From Oscillospiraceae bacterium (GTDB lineage: Bacteria; Bacillota; Clostridia; Oscillospirales; Oscillospiraceae): a stretch of DNA of 54,769 nucleotides. The stretch's first letter is position 1. The number at the start of each line of letters is the position of its first letter. A model generated the notes under the pieces. The model saw only the letters and a list, made by a program, of their open reading frames with translations. It was not told the origin of the DNA and did no database searches. The position numbers and the translations under genes are program-made. Below are positions 36,500-45,032 of the stretch, one piece after another. The stretch is taken from assembly GCA_031260605.1 (NCBI GenBank), contig JAISLF010000091.1, positions 1 to 54,769 on the forward strand. The letters run 5' to 3'.

Positions 36500-37680
36500 G
36501 GTGTAGGAGAGGCGTTGCGGCGGAGGCGGGTGCGTACAGGGTAGGTAGGTGCGTTTAGCTGTGCGCCGGGGTTGCGGTGTTTGTAATTACGGCGAAGCTG
36601 CGCCTCGCCGCGCTGCAGAGCGCCTGCGCGGCGGGCGGTTCCTTTCTTGTCTTGGCAAGAAAGGAACCAAAGTAGCCGCGTTTGGGCTTAGGCGGTAGCG
36701 GGGCGGCAAGTAAACGTATCCGTGCACCCGAACCCTGACAGAATTGCCGAGTGACGGGCTTTAGCCCTATGCGCGGGCGGTAGGTGTCGGCGGGTGGCAA
36801 CCAGAATTTGGCGAAGCCAGCCCGCACCGCGCCCTGCGCTGCGTGGTGCGGCAATCAGCTGCGTGTCCCGACGCGCAAAGCGCGGAGGTAGACGAGGGTA
36901 CCCAACGCACCCACATAGCAGGGTGCCGTAGTCTGACGCAAAATGTGGTGGAGAACAAGGAGTCAGGACGTCGAGGACGCCGTCCCCTACGGTGATTGTT
37001 GTGGTAGCGGGGCATTGCCTTAAACCGTAAGTTTGTACCTACCGCAACGCCAATCCCCACCGCTCCGGGACACGCACCACATTGCCGCACAACGTGCGGC
37101 AGCAATCGTAGCAGCAATGACCTTCCGGTTGGCACCCGTAGGCAGTTTGCGGCAACATTAAGCCTTGCCCGAGTCACCAACGCCGCGACAGGCTTAACCC
37201 CTGCGTGCGGCGGTGCGGAAGCGTTCGCGCACTCCACCGCAATACGTCGCGGGGTAAGGCACCCCCTGCTTTGCCACTACCGCAGTTCCCGTATAAAAAA
37301 AGATTGCTTCTTCTAAAGAAGTCGCCCCTTTTTAGTTACTTTTTCCGGCGAAGCGGAAAAAGTAACCGCCCGCCGCGCAGGCGCTTTGCTGCGCAATGCG
37401 GCGACGCTTCGCCGTAATTACAAACAACGCACCCTGCGCCGAAGGAAACACGCTTGCACTCAAATAAAAGCCAAACCAAACCCCTGGCGGCAGGTTGCCG
37501 CCCCTACGTCCGAAAAAAGCCCGGCAACCCCGCAGCAAGGGACGCTGCGGTCAGCGTCCCCTACAAACGCAAAACCCCGGAAAAAGCAACCGCACCGTAC
37601 AGGTACGCCGTTTGCCGCACAATACCCGCCGCATAGGGAGACGTATCGCTTTGATTTACGCGCAAGCCTGCGCACATCTT
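36500..37680. repeat. Dispersed hairpin-rich repeat block, copies R2/R3
   Basis: Gene-free block between the halves of the split element. 36570-36680 is an inverted piece with the stem GGTTCCTTTCTTG/CAAGAAAGGAACC (36637-36668). From about 36.75 kb to 37.6 kb is a forward copy, ending with the stem GTTACTTTTTCCG (37335-37366) and the segment carrying GGCGGCAGGTTGCCGCC and GGGACGCTG/CAGCGTCCC hairpins. It matches 45.59-46.26 kb inverted and 46.3-46.9 kb directly. ORFs listed here are not credible. Confidence 0.8.
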
Positions 37681-37691
37681 TTTGAAAGTAT

Positions 37692-37737
37692 AAAATATCC
37701 TCGCAAATCCAAGCCGCTTTGCAGGTTAACCTGCCAT
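37692..37737 (-). repeat. Left half of a split E-type element
   Basis: Read on the minus strand, GGATTTGCGAGGATATTTT is identical over 19 bp to E2. It is preceded by a terminal repeat (GGCAGGTTAACCTGCAAAGC) that matches the complement of the right end at 36397-36418 in 17 of 22 positions. Confidence 0.65.
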
Positions 37738-37774
37738 ACGAATAATCGGCCAAGACCGTACAAATAATAATTGT

Positions 37775-38791
37775 ATGAAAAACGGTTTTATTAATCTTAA
37801 CAGTAACATTCGAATCCTCGCCTCTGCCTCCGCCGTCGGAAAAAAAGAGGGTGAAGGCCCGCTCGGCTCGCTTTTTGACCATATAATAGCAGATTCGTTT
37901 TGCGGCAAAGCAAGCTGGGAGCAGGCAGAGAGCTGTTTGCAGCAGACGGCGTTTGAAGCTGCCGTGAAAAAAGCCGGGCTGCGCCCCGGCGAGGCAGGCT
38001 GTATTTTCGCGGGCGACCTGCTTGCAAACAGCGCCGGAAGCGTCTATGGCGCGGGAGAGGCAGGGCTGCCTTTTTTCGGCGTATACGGCGCCTGCTCCAC
38101 CGCCGCCGAAACGATAATTCTGGCTTCCGCCTTGCTGACAGGCGGCTTAGCCGAGAGGTGCGCCTGCGTTACAAGCTCGCACTTCTGTACGGCGGAGCGG
38201 CAATTCCGCACTCCCCTTGAGTACGGCGGGCAGCGCGCACCGACAGCGCAGTGGACCTCCACTGCCGCCGGGGCGTTTATCCTCTCGGCACGCGCAGAGA
38301 AAACACAAAACGCCCGGCTGCCGCGAGTCGTGTGCGCAACAGCCGGGCGAATTATTGACAAGGGCGTGACGGACACCTCAAATATGGGCGCTGCAATGGC
38401 GCCAGCCGCCTTTGACACCATTTCGCGCCACCTCGTTTCACGCGGCGCTTCCCCCTCCGACTATGACCTGATTGCAACAGGCGACCTCGGCTTTATCGGC
38501 GGTGAAATTCTTCTCGGTCTTTTCGCGGAGCACGGCGTATCTCTTGCAAATTACACCGACTGCGGCAGACTAATATACGACCGCGTGGGTCAGGACGTGC
38601 ATTCCGGCGGCTCCGGCTGCGGGTGCTCCGCGTCTGTGCTCTCGGCGTACATTCTGCCAAAGCTTATTTCCGGGGAGTACCGCCGCGTGCTGTTTTGCCC
38701 GACGGGCGCAATGATGTCGGTGACAACCTCGCAGCAAAAGCAGAGCATTCCGGGGATATGCTACGCTGTGGAGATTGAGTGCGGTGAGTAA
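37775..38791 (+). CDS. spoVAD: Stage V sporulation protein AD (SpoVAD)
   Basis: Thiolase-fold protein of 338 residues needed for dipicolinic-acid uptake into the forespore; SpoVAD binds DPA. The N-terminal VGKKEGEGPLG, GACSTAAETI and GRLIYDRVGQDVHSGGSGCGCSAS segments are typical. spoVAC and spoVAE, its usual neighbours, are absent on both sides, so this is an isolated copy. ATG without a clear ribosome-binding site, right after the repeat block. A 21-bp perfect terminator follows. Confidence 0.92.
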   Translation: MKNGFINLNSNIRILASASAVGKKEGEGPLGSLFDHIIADSFCGKASWEQAESCLQQTAFEAAVKKAGLRPGEAGCIFAGDLLANSAGSVYGAGEAGLPFFGVYGACSTAAETIILASALLTGGLAERCACVTSSHFCTAERQFRTPLEYGGQRAPTAQWTSTAAGAFILSARAEKTQNARLPRVVCATAGRIIDKGVTDTSNMGAAMAPAAFDTISRHLVSRGASPSDYDLIATGDLGFIGGEILLGLFAEHGVSLANYTDCGRLIYDRVGQDVHSGGSGCGCSASVLSAYILPKLISGEYRRVLFCPTGAMMSVTTSQQKQSIPGICYAVEIECGE

Positions 38792-38793
38792 AG

Positions 38794-38839
38794 AAAACAA
38801 CAAAACAGACCGATGTGTATCGGTCTGTTTTGTTGTTTT
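38794..38839. terminator. Bidirectional terminator after spoVAD
   Basis: 21-bp perfect stem (AAAACAACAAAACAGACCGA / complement) with loop gtgt. It touches the stop codon of the convergent minus-strand gene. Confidence 0.95.
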
Positions 38840-39602
38840 ATGGGGTTTGCGTCGTCTCCGGCAAGCTTTGCTCGTAGCTTGAGGGGAGAATGAATATTGG
38901 GTTACCGAGCAGGAACGCTATAATATCCTCGTCGGTGATAATAATGCCTTTGCCCCAGCCAACCATATCTTGGACACGGGTGAATTTGGATTCTCCGGGC
39001 GCGACAAAATAGAAATTGTCATTTGCGAAAACAATACTGCCGGGGTTGTGGGCGGCTACGGGACAGTTGTTGTATGCAAAATAGAACTCGCGCCGCGCAC
39101 CGGCAAGATTATCAGTGTAAAAATTGCTTTTCTCACCTGTGAGCGCCGCAATTTTCTGAAACATTAGAATAGCGTATTCGTCCTGTGTCATGCTTTCTCC
39201 GTCATTGAACACAGCCGTGACCTCTCCAGAGGTCGGTATTACATATCCCTCACGCACATAGGTGTTGCCGGAATCGCCGTCATAATAGTAAAGAAAATTT
39301 CGCTCCTTATCGTCCTTGACGGTATATAATGCGCACCACATCCGCGATTCCAAGGAGTCATATCCTTTTTCATTCCACTTTGCCGTACCGATAAATTTAC
39401 CTTCTTTGAATTCAAAATGTACAATATCATATTGCACGCCTTTATACTGAATTCCCGGAAAAAACTCGTTAGTTCCGCCGCCAAGCGTCGCCACGGCACG
39501 AAAGTGATACTGCAAGCCCGCGTACCCAATCAGAATTATCGCAGCAAGCACAGCCAGCACTATCAGCAGGTTTTTTAGCCAATGCAGTAATTTGCTTTTC
39601 AT
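38838..39602 (-). CDS. Membrane-anchored protein of unknown function
   Basis: Unrecognised 254-residue protein. One N-terminal TM segment (about 10-30; LLIVLAVLAAIILIGYAG) acts as signal anchor, and the remaining ~220 residues are probably extracellular, rich in Tyr/Phe, with alternating beta-like pattern (YKGVQYDIVHFEFKEGKFIG). No lipobox or catalytic motif was found. 7 nt downstream of the lipid-kinase gene, so likely co-transcribed with it. Confidence 0.65.
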   Translation of the reverse strand: MKSKLLHWLKNLLIVLAVLAAIILIGYAGLQYHFRAVATLGGGTNEFFPGIQYKGVQYDIVHFEFKEGKFIGTAKWNEKGYDSLESRMWCALYTVKDDKERNFLYYYDGDSGNTYVREGYVIPTSGEVTAVFNDGESMTQDEYAILMFQKIAALTGEKSNFYTDNLAGARREFYFAYNNCPVAAHNPGSIVFANDNFYFVAPGESKFTRVQDMVGWGKGIIITDEDIIAFLLGNPIFILPSSYEQSLPETTQTP

Positions 39603-39609
39603 CTCCCCC

Positions 39610-40542
39610 CTACTCCGGCACTGCCAGCCGCACCGCGCCCGGCACTACCTCAAACTCCACTCGCAGTATCCGCACTACCTCGCCGTCTATTGCCATTGCG
39701 GCGGGTTGTTTTGCCGTGATTACCAGCGTTTTTGCGGATATGTGCTTAACAATATTCTTCAGTCGCGGCTCTGTCAGGTGTTCTCCCGCGCGGTATTTGG
39801 AGAGAATCGAGATGAAAAACCGGCGCGTTACATTTTTTACCGTGACAAAATTCAGCTCGCCGTCTTGAATATCGGCAAGCGGCGAGGCAAAATACCCTCC
39901 GCCGCAATAAGCGCCGTTTGCAATGGTGCAGAGCAGAAATTCCCCGTCGGCATATGCCGCGCCGTCCGCCGTTATCTCAAGCTGTGCAACAGGCTTTTTC
40001 ACAAGCGTCGAGAAAACGCCGACAATGTAGCTCAGCGAGCCGCCAAGCAGCGGAATTTTCTTAATCTCCCCCGCTTTTGCCACAACCGCCGCGTCAAACC
40101 CGATGTTGCACATATTAATTGCGTAGCCGAACTTTTCCGTGCCGCCGTCCAAAACAGCGGAATATCTGATTGCGTCAACACTCTTTGCCGTGCCGCGAAT
40201 CGTGCCGGAAATATCCGCCTTGCCGCCGGCACCCGCTATCGCACGGAAAAAGTCGTTGCCTGAGCCGACGGGAATAACCGCGACCTCGGCATTTGGCGCA
40301 CCGACCGCTCCCGCGACGACCTCATTTAGCGTGCCGTCTCCCCCGCAGGCATAAAACCGCAGCGTTTCGGCGGTCTCTCCGCACCGTGAGCGGACGAATT
40401 CCGTCGCGTCCCCCGCGTGCTTTGTTTCGTATATCTCATACGCCACGCCAAGCGCCTGCGCCGTGTCCCGAAGCTGCGGAACAAGCGCGAGAGCCGGGGA
40501 TTTTGACCCTGCGGCGGGGTTTACAACGAATATGTGCTTCAT
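39610..40542 (-). CDS. Diacylglycerol kinase-family lipid kinase (YegS/DgkB-like)
   Basis: 310-residue DAGK-catalytic protein with FVVNPAAGSKSPA, the nucleotide-binding GGDGTLNEVVAGAV, and VIPVGSGNDFFRAI. It likely phosphorylates diacylglycerol or a related lipid at the membrane, recycling DAG from lipoteichoic-acid or phospholipid turnover. Follows the XRE-cupin-acyl-CoA synthetase fusion gene by 3 nt, so the two are in one operon and both act on lipids. Confidence 0.88.
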   Translation of the reverse strand: MKHIFVVNPAAGSKSPALALVPQLRDTAQALGVAYEIYETKHAGDATEFVRSRCGETAETLRFYACGGDGTLNEVVAGAVGAPNAEVAVIPVGSGNDFFRAIAGAGGKADISGTIRGTAKSVDAIRYSAVLDGGTEKFGYAINMCNIGFDAAVVAKAGEIKKIPLLGGSLSYIVGVFSTLVKKPVAQLEITADGAAYADGEFLLCTIANGAYCGGGYFASPLADIQDGELNFVTVKNVTRRFFISILSKYRAGEHLTEPRLKNIVKHISAKTLVITAKQPAAMAIDGEVVRILRVEFEVVPGAVRLAVPE

Positions 40543-40545
40543 CGC

Positions 40546-42828
40546 CTACAACCTGTTTCTCTGGATTTTGCCGGAGGTGGTTTTCGGCAATTCCTCGCTG
40601 AAAACCACAATGCGCGGGTATTTATACGGCGCGGTGCGCGACTTTACATATTCCTGAATCTCTTTTTTCAGCTCGTCAGACGGCTCTTTTCCCGTCAGAA
40701 CAACCGTCGCCTTGACGATCTGACCGCGTATCTCGTCCGGCGCGGGCGAAACGCCGCACTCAAGCACATACGGCAGCTCCATAATAACGCTTTCGATCTC
40801 GAACGGCCCTATGCGGTAGCCCGAGGACTTTATCAGGTCGTCGGTACGCCCGACGTACCAGTAGTAGCCCTCCTCGTCGCGCCAGGCTGTGTCTCCCGTG
40901 TGGTAAACGCCGTTTGCCCACACCTTTTTGGTGTTTTCCTCGTCGCGGTAATACTCAACCATAAGTCCCGGCGTTGCACCCGGCGTTGTGCGGATTACAA
41001 TCTCCCCGACCTCGCCTGTAGGCAGCGAGTTTCCGTCGGAATCCACAATGTCGCAGTCGTACAGCGGCACGGGCTTTCCCATAGAACCGGGCTTTGGCGT
41101 CATACCGGATACATTTGCGAGAATAACCGAGCTTTCGGACTGACCGAAGCCCTCCATTATCTCAAGACCCGTCGCGTCGCGGAAGCGGTAGAACACCTCG
41201 GGGTTCAACGCCTCACCCGCTATTGTCGCATTCTTTATGGACGAAAAGTCGTATTTTGACAAATCCTCGCGTATGAAAAAGCGGTACATCGTGGGCGGCG
41301 CGCACAGCGTAGTCAGCTTGTATTTCGCAATCATCGGCAGTATATCTGCCGCGTCAAACCGCACAAAGTCGTACACAAACAGCGGCGCCTCGCACAGCCA
41401 CTGACCGTACAGCTTGCCCCAAAGCGCCTTTGCCCAGCCTGTGTCGGAAATGGTGAGGTGCAGTCCGTCCGGGTCAACGCAGTGCCAGTATTTCGCGGTG
41501 ATGAAGTGGCCGAGCGGGTGCTTGTAGTTGTGCGCCGCGATTTTCGGGTAGCCTGTCGTGCCGCTTGTAAAGAACATCAGCATCAGGTCGTCCCCGCCGG
41601 GGCAGTCCAGCGGGCGCGGGTACACGGAGCGAAAGCGCGGCAGATCCTCATTGAAGTTGTGCCAGCCCTCGCGCGGCTTGCCGACAATTATCTTGACCGC
41701 AACCTCAGGGCACTGCGCAATTGCCTTGTCCGCCTCGTCAGGCGCGTTTGAATGGTCGTCCGTCGCTACAATCGCGGTTATTCCAGCCGCGCCGAAACGG
41801 TATACATAATCTTTTTCAAGAAGCTGGTCGGAGGCGGGAATAACAATCGCGCCTATTTTATGCAGCGCGAGTATTGCAATCCAGAACTGATAGTTGCGCT
41901 TGAGCACAAGCATTACTTTATCTCCGCGCTTTATCCCGAGCGACTCAAAGTAATTTGCCGCGCGGGCGGACATTTTTGAAAAGTCCTCAAACGTAATCCT
42001 GCGCTCCGTTTTGTCTGACGAGATGTGCAGCATTGCGAGCTTTTGCGGCTCTTTTGCGGCAATCGCGTCCACAACGTCGTACGCGAAGTTGAACTTCTCA
42101 ATGTTTTTGAACGAAATCGACTTGACGACGCCGTCGTCGTCCGTTGTCGTGTCGATAAACTTCTTGTATACGCGGTCCTTCCCCGTATGCACCGCCGCGT
42201 TTATTTTCTTTACGGTATCCTGCGCGCGTCCGTCAAGAGCCTGCTGCGCGGGGTCAACTACAATCGCGTAAAACGCGCAGTCCGTGCCGTCCGTCGCAAT
42301 CATTCCATGGGGCGTCGCGCTGTCGTAATACGCGACGTCGCCTTGGTGCAGCGTCTCGATATGGTCGCCGATTCGCAGCTTCAGCGTGCCGGAGAGCACA
42401 ATGTCAATCTCCTGCCCCGGGTGAGTCGTGACTTCAATTTCACGGTCCTGCAAAATCGGGTCGTAGATCGCGGTGACGTAGAGCGGCTCCGTCGTGCGGC
42501 CGACAAACGAGTGCGCCAGCGCGTAGTACACCATATTGTGCGCGCGGTCAATCCGCTGTCCCTCGCCGCTTCTTGTGATAACGTAGCTTGTAAGGCGCGG
42601 AGCCGCGCCCTCGATAAGGTCAGTTACATCTACGCCGAAAATCGTCGCGCACTTGTACAAAAGCGCGAAGGTAATATCCGCCTCGCCGTCCTCGCAAGCG
42701 GAATAGGCGGATTCGGAAATTTCGAGACGCTCCGCCATTTCCTGCCGGGAGATACCCTTAATCTCGCGCAGGTCCTTAATGCGAAGCGCAATTTCCTGCA
42801 ATTTTTCGTCGAATTGAAGCTTTTCCAT
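40546..42828 (-). CDS. XRE HTH - cupin - acyl-CoA synthetase fusion
   Basis: 760-residue three-part protein. Residues ~10-70 form a Cro/CI-type HTH (MAERLEISESAYSACEDGEA). Residues ~130-190 form a cupin sensor domain (HPGQEIDIVLSGTLKLRIGD...ATPHG). Residues ~245-760 form a complete AMP-forming acyl-CoA synthetase, with the P-loop TSGTTGYPK (421-429), YHTGDTAWRDEEGYYWYVGR and the catalytic C-terminal Lys754 (SGKIQRN). The enzyme part resembles medium-chain acyl/benzoate-CoA ligases. HTH-cupin regulators and such ligases are usually separate genes. It may be an enzyme that senses its own substrate and controls transcription. Confidence 0.9.
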   Translation of the reverse strand: MEKLQFDEKLQEIALRIKDLREIKGISRQEMAERLEISESAYSACEDGEADITFALLYKCATIFGVDVTDLIEGAAPRLTSYVITRSGEGQRIDRAHNMVYYALAHSFVGRTTEPLYVTAIYDPILQDREIEVTTHPGQEIDIVLSGTLKLRIGDHIETLHQGDVAYYDSATPHGMIATDGTDCAFYAIVVDPAQQALDGRAQDTVKKINAAVHTGKDRVYKKFIDTTTDDDGVVKSISFKNIEKFNFAYDVVDAIAAKEPQKLAMLHISSDKTERRITFEDFSKMSARAANYFESLGIKRGDKVMLVLKRNYQFWIAILALHKIGAIVIPASDQLLEKDYVYRFGAAGITAIVATDDHSNAPDEADKAIAQCPEVAVKIIVGKPREGWHNFNEDLPRFRSVYPRPLDCPGGDDLMLMFFTSGTTGYPKIAAHNYKHPLGHFITAKYWHCVDPDGLHLTISDTGWAKALWGKLYGQWLCEAPLFVYDFVRFDAADILPMIAKYKLTTLCAPPTMYRFFIREDLSKYDFSSIKNATIAGEALNPEVFYRFRDATGLEIMEGFGQSESSVILANVSGMTPKPGSMGKPVPLYDCDIVDSDGNSLPTGEVGEIVIRTTPGATPGLMVEYYRDEENTKKVWANGVYHTGDTAWRDEEGYYWYVGRTDDLIKSSGYRIGPFEIESVIMELPYVLECGVSPAPDEIRGQIVKATVVLTGKEPSDELKKEIQEYVKSRTAPYKYPRIVVFSEELPKTTSGKIQRNRL

Positions 42829-42887
42829 ATGTATAACTGACTTCCCTTTGCATTGATTGATGACTTTGTGTAAAAAGCAATAGAATT

Positions 42888-42915
42888 ATTATACAGGATT
42901 TTACGGGATTTGCAA
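42888..42915 (-). promoter_or_regulatory. Promoter of the fusion/lipid-kinase operon
   Basis: Minus-strand TTGCAA (42910-42915), 16 nt, TATAAT (42888-42893), about 60 nt before the ATG. Confidence 0.65.
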
Positions 42916-42987
42916 GTGGTTTTTTCAGCGGGGCGGCGGCGTTTGCCCATTTTATTCGCAGAGATTGCGAATAACTGCGGATATTTC

Positions 42988-43016
42988 TTGACACTGCGCG
43001 GAATACGTGCTAAAAT
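42988..43016 (+). promoter_or_regulatory. Promoter of the LRR/SLH surface protein
   Basis: TTGACA (42988-42993), 17 nt, TAAAAT (43011-43016), 35 nt before the ATG, with GGAGGGACG as ribosome-binding site. Confidence 0.8.
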
Positions 43017-43051
43017 GCAGGTAATATTGAAATGCTGTTGGAGGGACGACG

Positions 43052-44896
43052 ATGAATATTAAGACTGCTTACAGAAAGATAACAGCGGCGCTTCTGGCGC
43101 TTGCAATGGCGTTTGCTATCGTGCCGGCGGCGATTGCAACATACCCCGGCGACTTCACCTATACTATTACAGACGGAAAAGCCACAGTCACAGGCTACAC
43201 CGGCACGGACACGGACATAGAAATTCCGGCAACCCTCGGCGGTGCGCCCGTGACCGAAATCGGCGATAGTGCGTTTGAGCAATACAATGCGCTGGAAAGC
43301 ATAATTATTCCTGACGGAGTGACGAGCATAGGCGCAAGCGCGTTTGAAGTATGCACCTCACTAAAAAGCATAATAATTCCCGACAGCGTGTCAAGCATTG
43401 GCACAAGAGCATTCGAATGGAGTTCCTCGCTGACAAGCATAAAAATTCCGAGCAGCTTGACGGCAATTAGCAGCAGATTATTTAATTTTTGCTCATCACT
43501 GGAAAGTGTGATAATTCCCGAGGGTGTAAAGACGATAGGAGTGGGTTCGTTTGCTAACTGCTCGTCACTTAAAAGTGTGGTAATCCCAGATGGCTTGACA
43601 AGCATTGACGAAATAGCATTTATCAATTGTTCACCACTGGAAAGTATAAAAATTCCGAACAGTGTAACAAGTATTGGTATGGATGCGTTTAGCTACTGCC
43701 AAGTGCTGACAATTTATGTAGAAGCCGCAGCACCATACGCAGGGTGGAACGATAGATGGAACTACATCAGCCGCCCTGTTGTCTATAGCGCAAAATTCGT
43801 CACGTTCGCAGACTATGACGGCACAATCCTGAAGCAGCAGGGCGTTGCAAACGGCGGCGCTGCAACCGCGCCGGACGTGCCGCCGCGCGAGGGCTACAAC
43901 TTTACGGGCTGGGACACGGAGTTTGACAACGTAACAAGCCATCTGATGGTAACGGCACTGTATGAGCAAATCACCTACACCGTGAAATTTGTCGATTACG
44001 ACGGCACTATTTTGAAGCAGCAGACTGTTATCCACAGCGGAGCCGCAACCGCGCCGGACGTGCCGCCGCGCGAGGGGTACAACTTTACGGGCTGGGACGC
44101 GGGGTTTGATAACGTGACGAGTCACCTGACGGTTACGGCGCAATACGAGCAAAATACATTCACTGTCACATTCGTCGATTACGACGGTGCAACCCTGAAA
44201 CAGCAGAGCGTTCTGCCAGGCGGCGCGGCAACAGCGCCGGATGTGCCGACACGCGCGGGGTACACCTTCACAGGGTGGGACAAATCGTTTGACAGCGTGA
44301 CGGAAAACCTGACAGTAACGGCACAGTATGCCGCAACACCGCCCCCGGCGTGGCCGTTCGTTGACGTTACCACCGCCGACTGGTTCTACAATGCTGTATC
44401 CTACGCCTATTATAACAAACTCTACGCTGGAATTGACGACACGCACTTTAACCCGCACGGCACAATGACGCGCGGAATGCTTGTGACTGTGATGTACCAA
44501 TTCGCGGGGAAACCGCAAACCACCGCCGCAAATCCGTTTTCTGACGTACCGGAAGAGGCGTGGTACGCAAAGGCAGTCGTCTGGGCGGCGGATAACAAGG
44601 TAGTCAGCGGAATCGGCGGCGGACAGTTCGCGCCGGACAAAAACATTACGCGCGAGGAGGTTGCGGCGATACTGTATCGCTTCGCTAAGGACTACGAAAA
44701 GCTTGATATGAGCAAGACAAAGGCGCTGAGCTTCGCGGACAATGAGCAAATTTCAGACTTTGCGAAAATACCGGTCAGCTGGTGCGTCGCAAACGGCATA
44801 ATCACCGGCAAAAACGGCAATATGTTTGACCCGCAGGGCAACGCAACACGCGCAGAGGTCGCCACGATGGTGCACAAATTCGCCGGAGTGTCGTGA
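43052..44896 (+). CDS. Secreted BspA-type LRR / InlB-B repeat / SLH surface protein
   Basis: 614-residue exported protein. A signal peptide occupies about 1-29. Seven or so BspA-type leucine-rich repeats follow (about 60-235; units like SLKSIIIPDSVSSIG). Next come three InlB/Listeria-Bacteroides B-repeats (about 255-430; VKFVDYDGTILKQQ...GYNFTGWD), a Pro linker, and three SLH domains (about 435-614) that bind pyruvylated cell-wall polymer. It would be displayed on the cell surface for adhesion or substrate binding. The B-repeats are nearly identical in DNA, a sign of recent duplication. Single gene with its own promoter and terminator. Confidence 0.93.
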   Translation: MNIKTAYRKITAALLALAMAFAIVPAAIATYPGDFTYTITDGKATVTGYTGTDTDIEIPATLGGAPVTEIGDSAFEQYNALESIIIPDGVTSIGASAFEVCTSLKSIIIPDSVSSIGTRAFEWSSSLTSIKIPSSLTAISSRLFNFCSSLESVIIPEGVKTIGVGSFANCSSLKSVVIPDGLTSIDEIAFINCSPLESIKIPNSVTSIGMDAFSYCQVLTIYVEAAAPYAGWNDRWNYISRPVVYSAKFVTFADYDGTILKQQGVANGGAATAPDVPPREGYNFTGWDTEFDNVTSHLMVTALYEQITYTVKFVDYDGTILKQQTVIHSGAATAPDVPPREGYNFTGWDAGFDNVTSHLTVTAQYEQNTFTVTFVDYDGATLKQQSVLPGGAATAPDVPTRAGYTFTGWDKSFDSVTENLTVTAQYAATPPPAWPFVDVTTADWFYNAVSYAYYNKLYAGIDDTHFNPHGTMTRGMLVTVMYQFAGKPQTTAANPFSDVPEEAWYAKAVVWAADNKVVSGIGGGQFAPDKNITREEVAAILYRFAKDYEKLDMSKTKALSFADNEQISDFAKIPVSWCVANGIITGKNGNMFDPQGNATRAEVATMVHKFAGVS

Positions 44897-44912
44897 CAGT
44901 GCATTGAATGAA

Positions 44913-44961
44913 TAAAAACGCAAGCCCCTGTGGTAGAAATTCCGCAGGGGCTTGTGTTTTG
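44913..44961 (+). terminator. Terminator after the surface protein gene
   Basis: Stem AAGCCCCTG/CAGGGGCTT with flanking A-run and GTGTTTT; the loop is about 17 nt. Confidence 0.85.
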
Positions 44962-44978
44962 CCGCATAAACACACATC

Positions 44979-45007
44979 TTGAAATTTGCGCAAACAAGGC
45001 GTATAAT
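44979..45007 (+). promoter_or_regulatory. Promoter of the DUF3786-like gene
   Basis: TTGAAA (44979-44984), 17 nt, TATAAT (45002-45007), followed by AAAGGAG and ATG at 45033. Confidence 0.8.
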
Positions 45008-45032
45008 CTGTACAACGCAAAGGAGATTAACT

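Noticed and set aside
36555-37237. Minus-strand ORFs of 99 and 156 aa between secG and spoVAD
   Set aside because: They cross the hairpins of the dispersed repeat, have Arg/Pro/Cys-rich compositions typical of non-coding GC-rich DNA, and have no conserved frame between repeat copies.
42025-42840. Plus-strand ORF of 271 aa antisense to the XRE-cupin-synthetase fusion
   Set aside because: Opposite-strand shadow of a gene with clear motifs; composition is Arg/Val-rich and the frame shows no domain.
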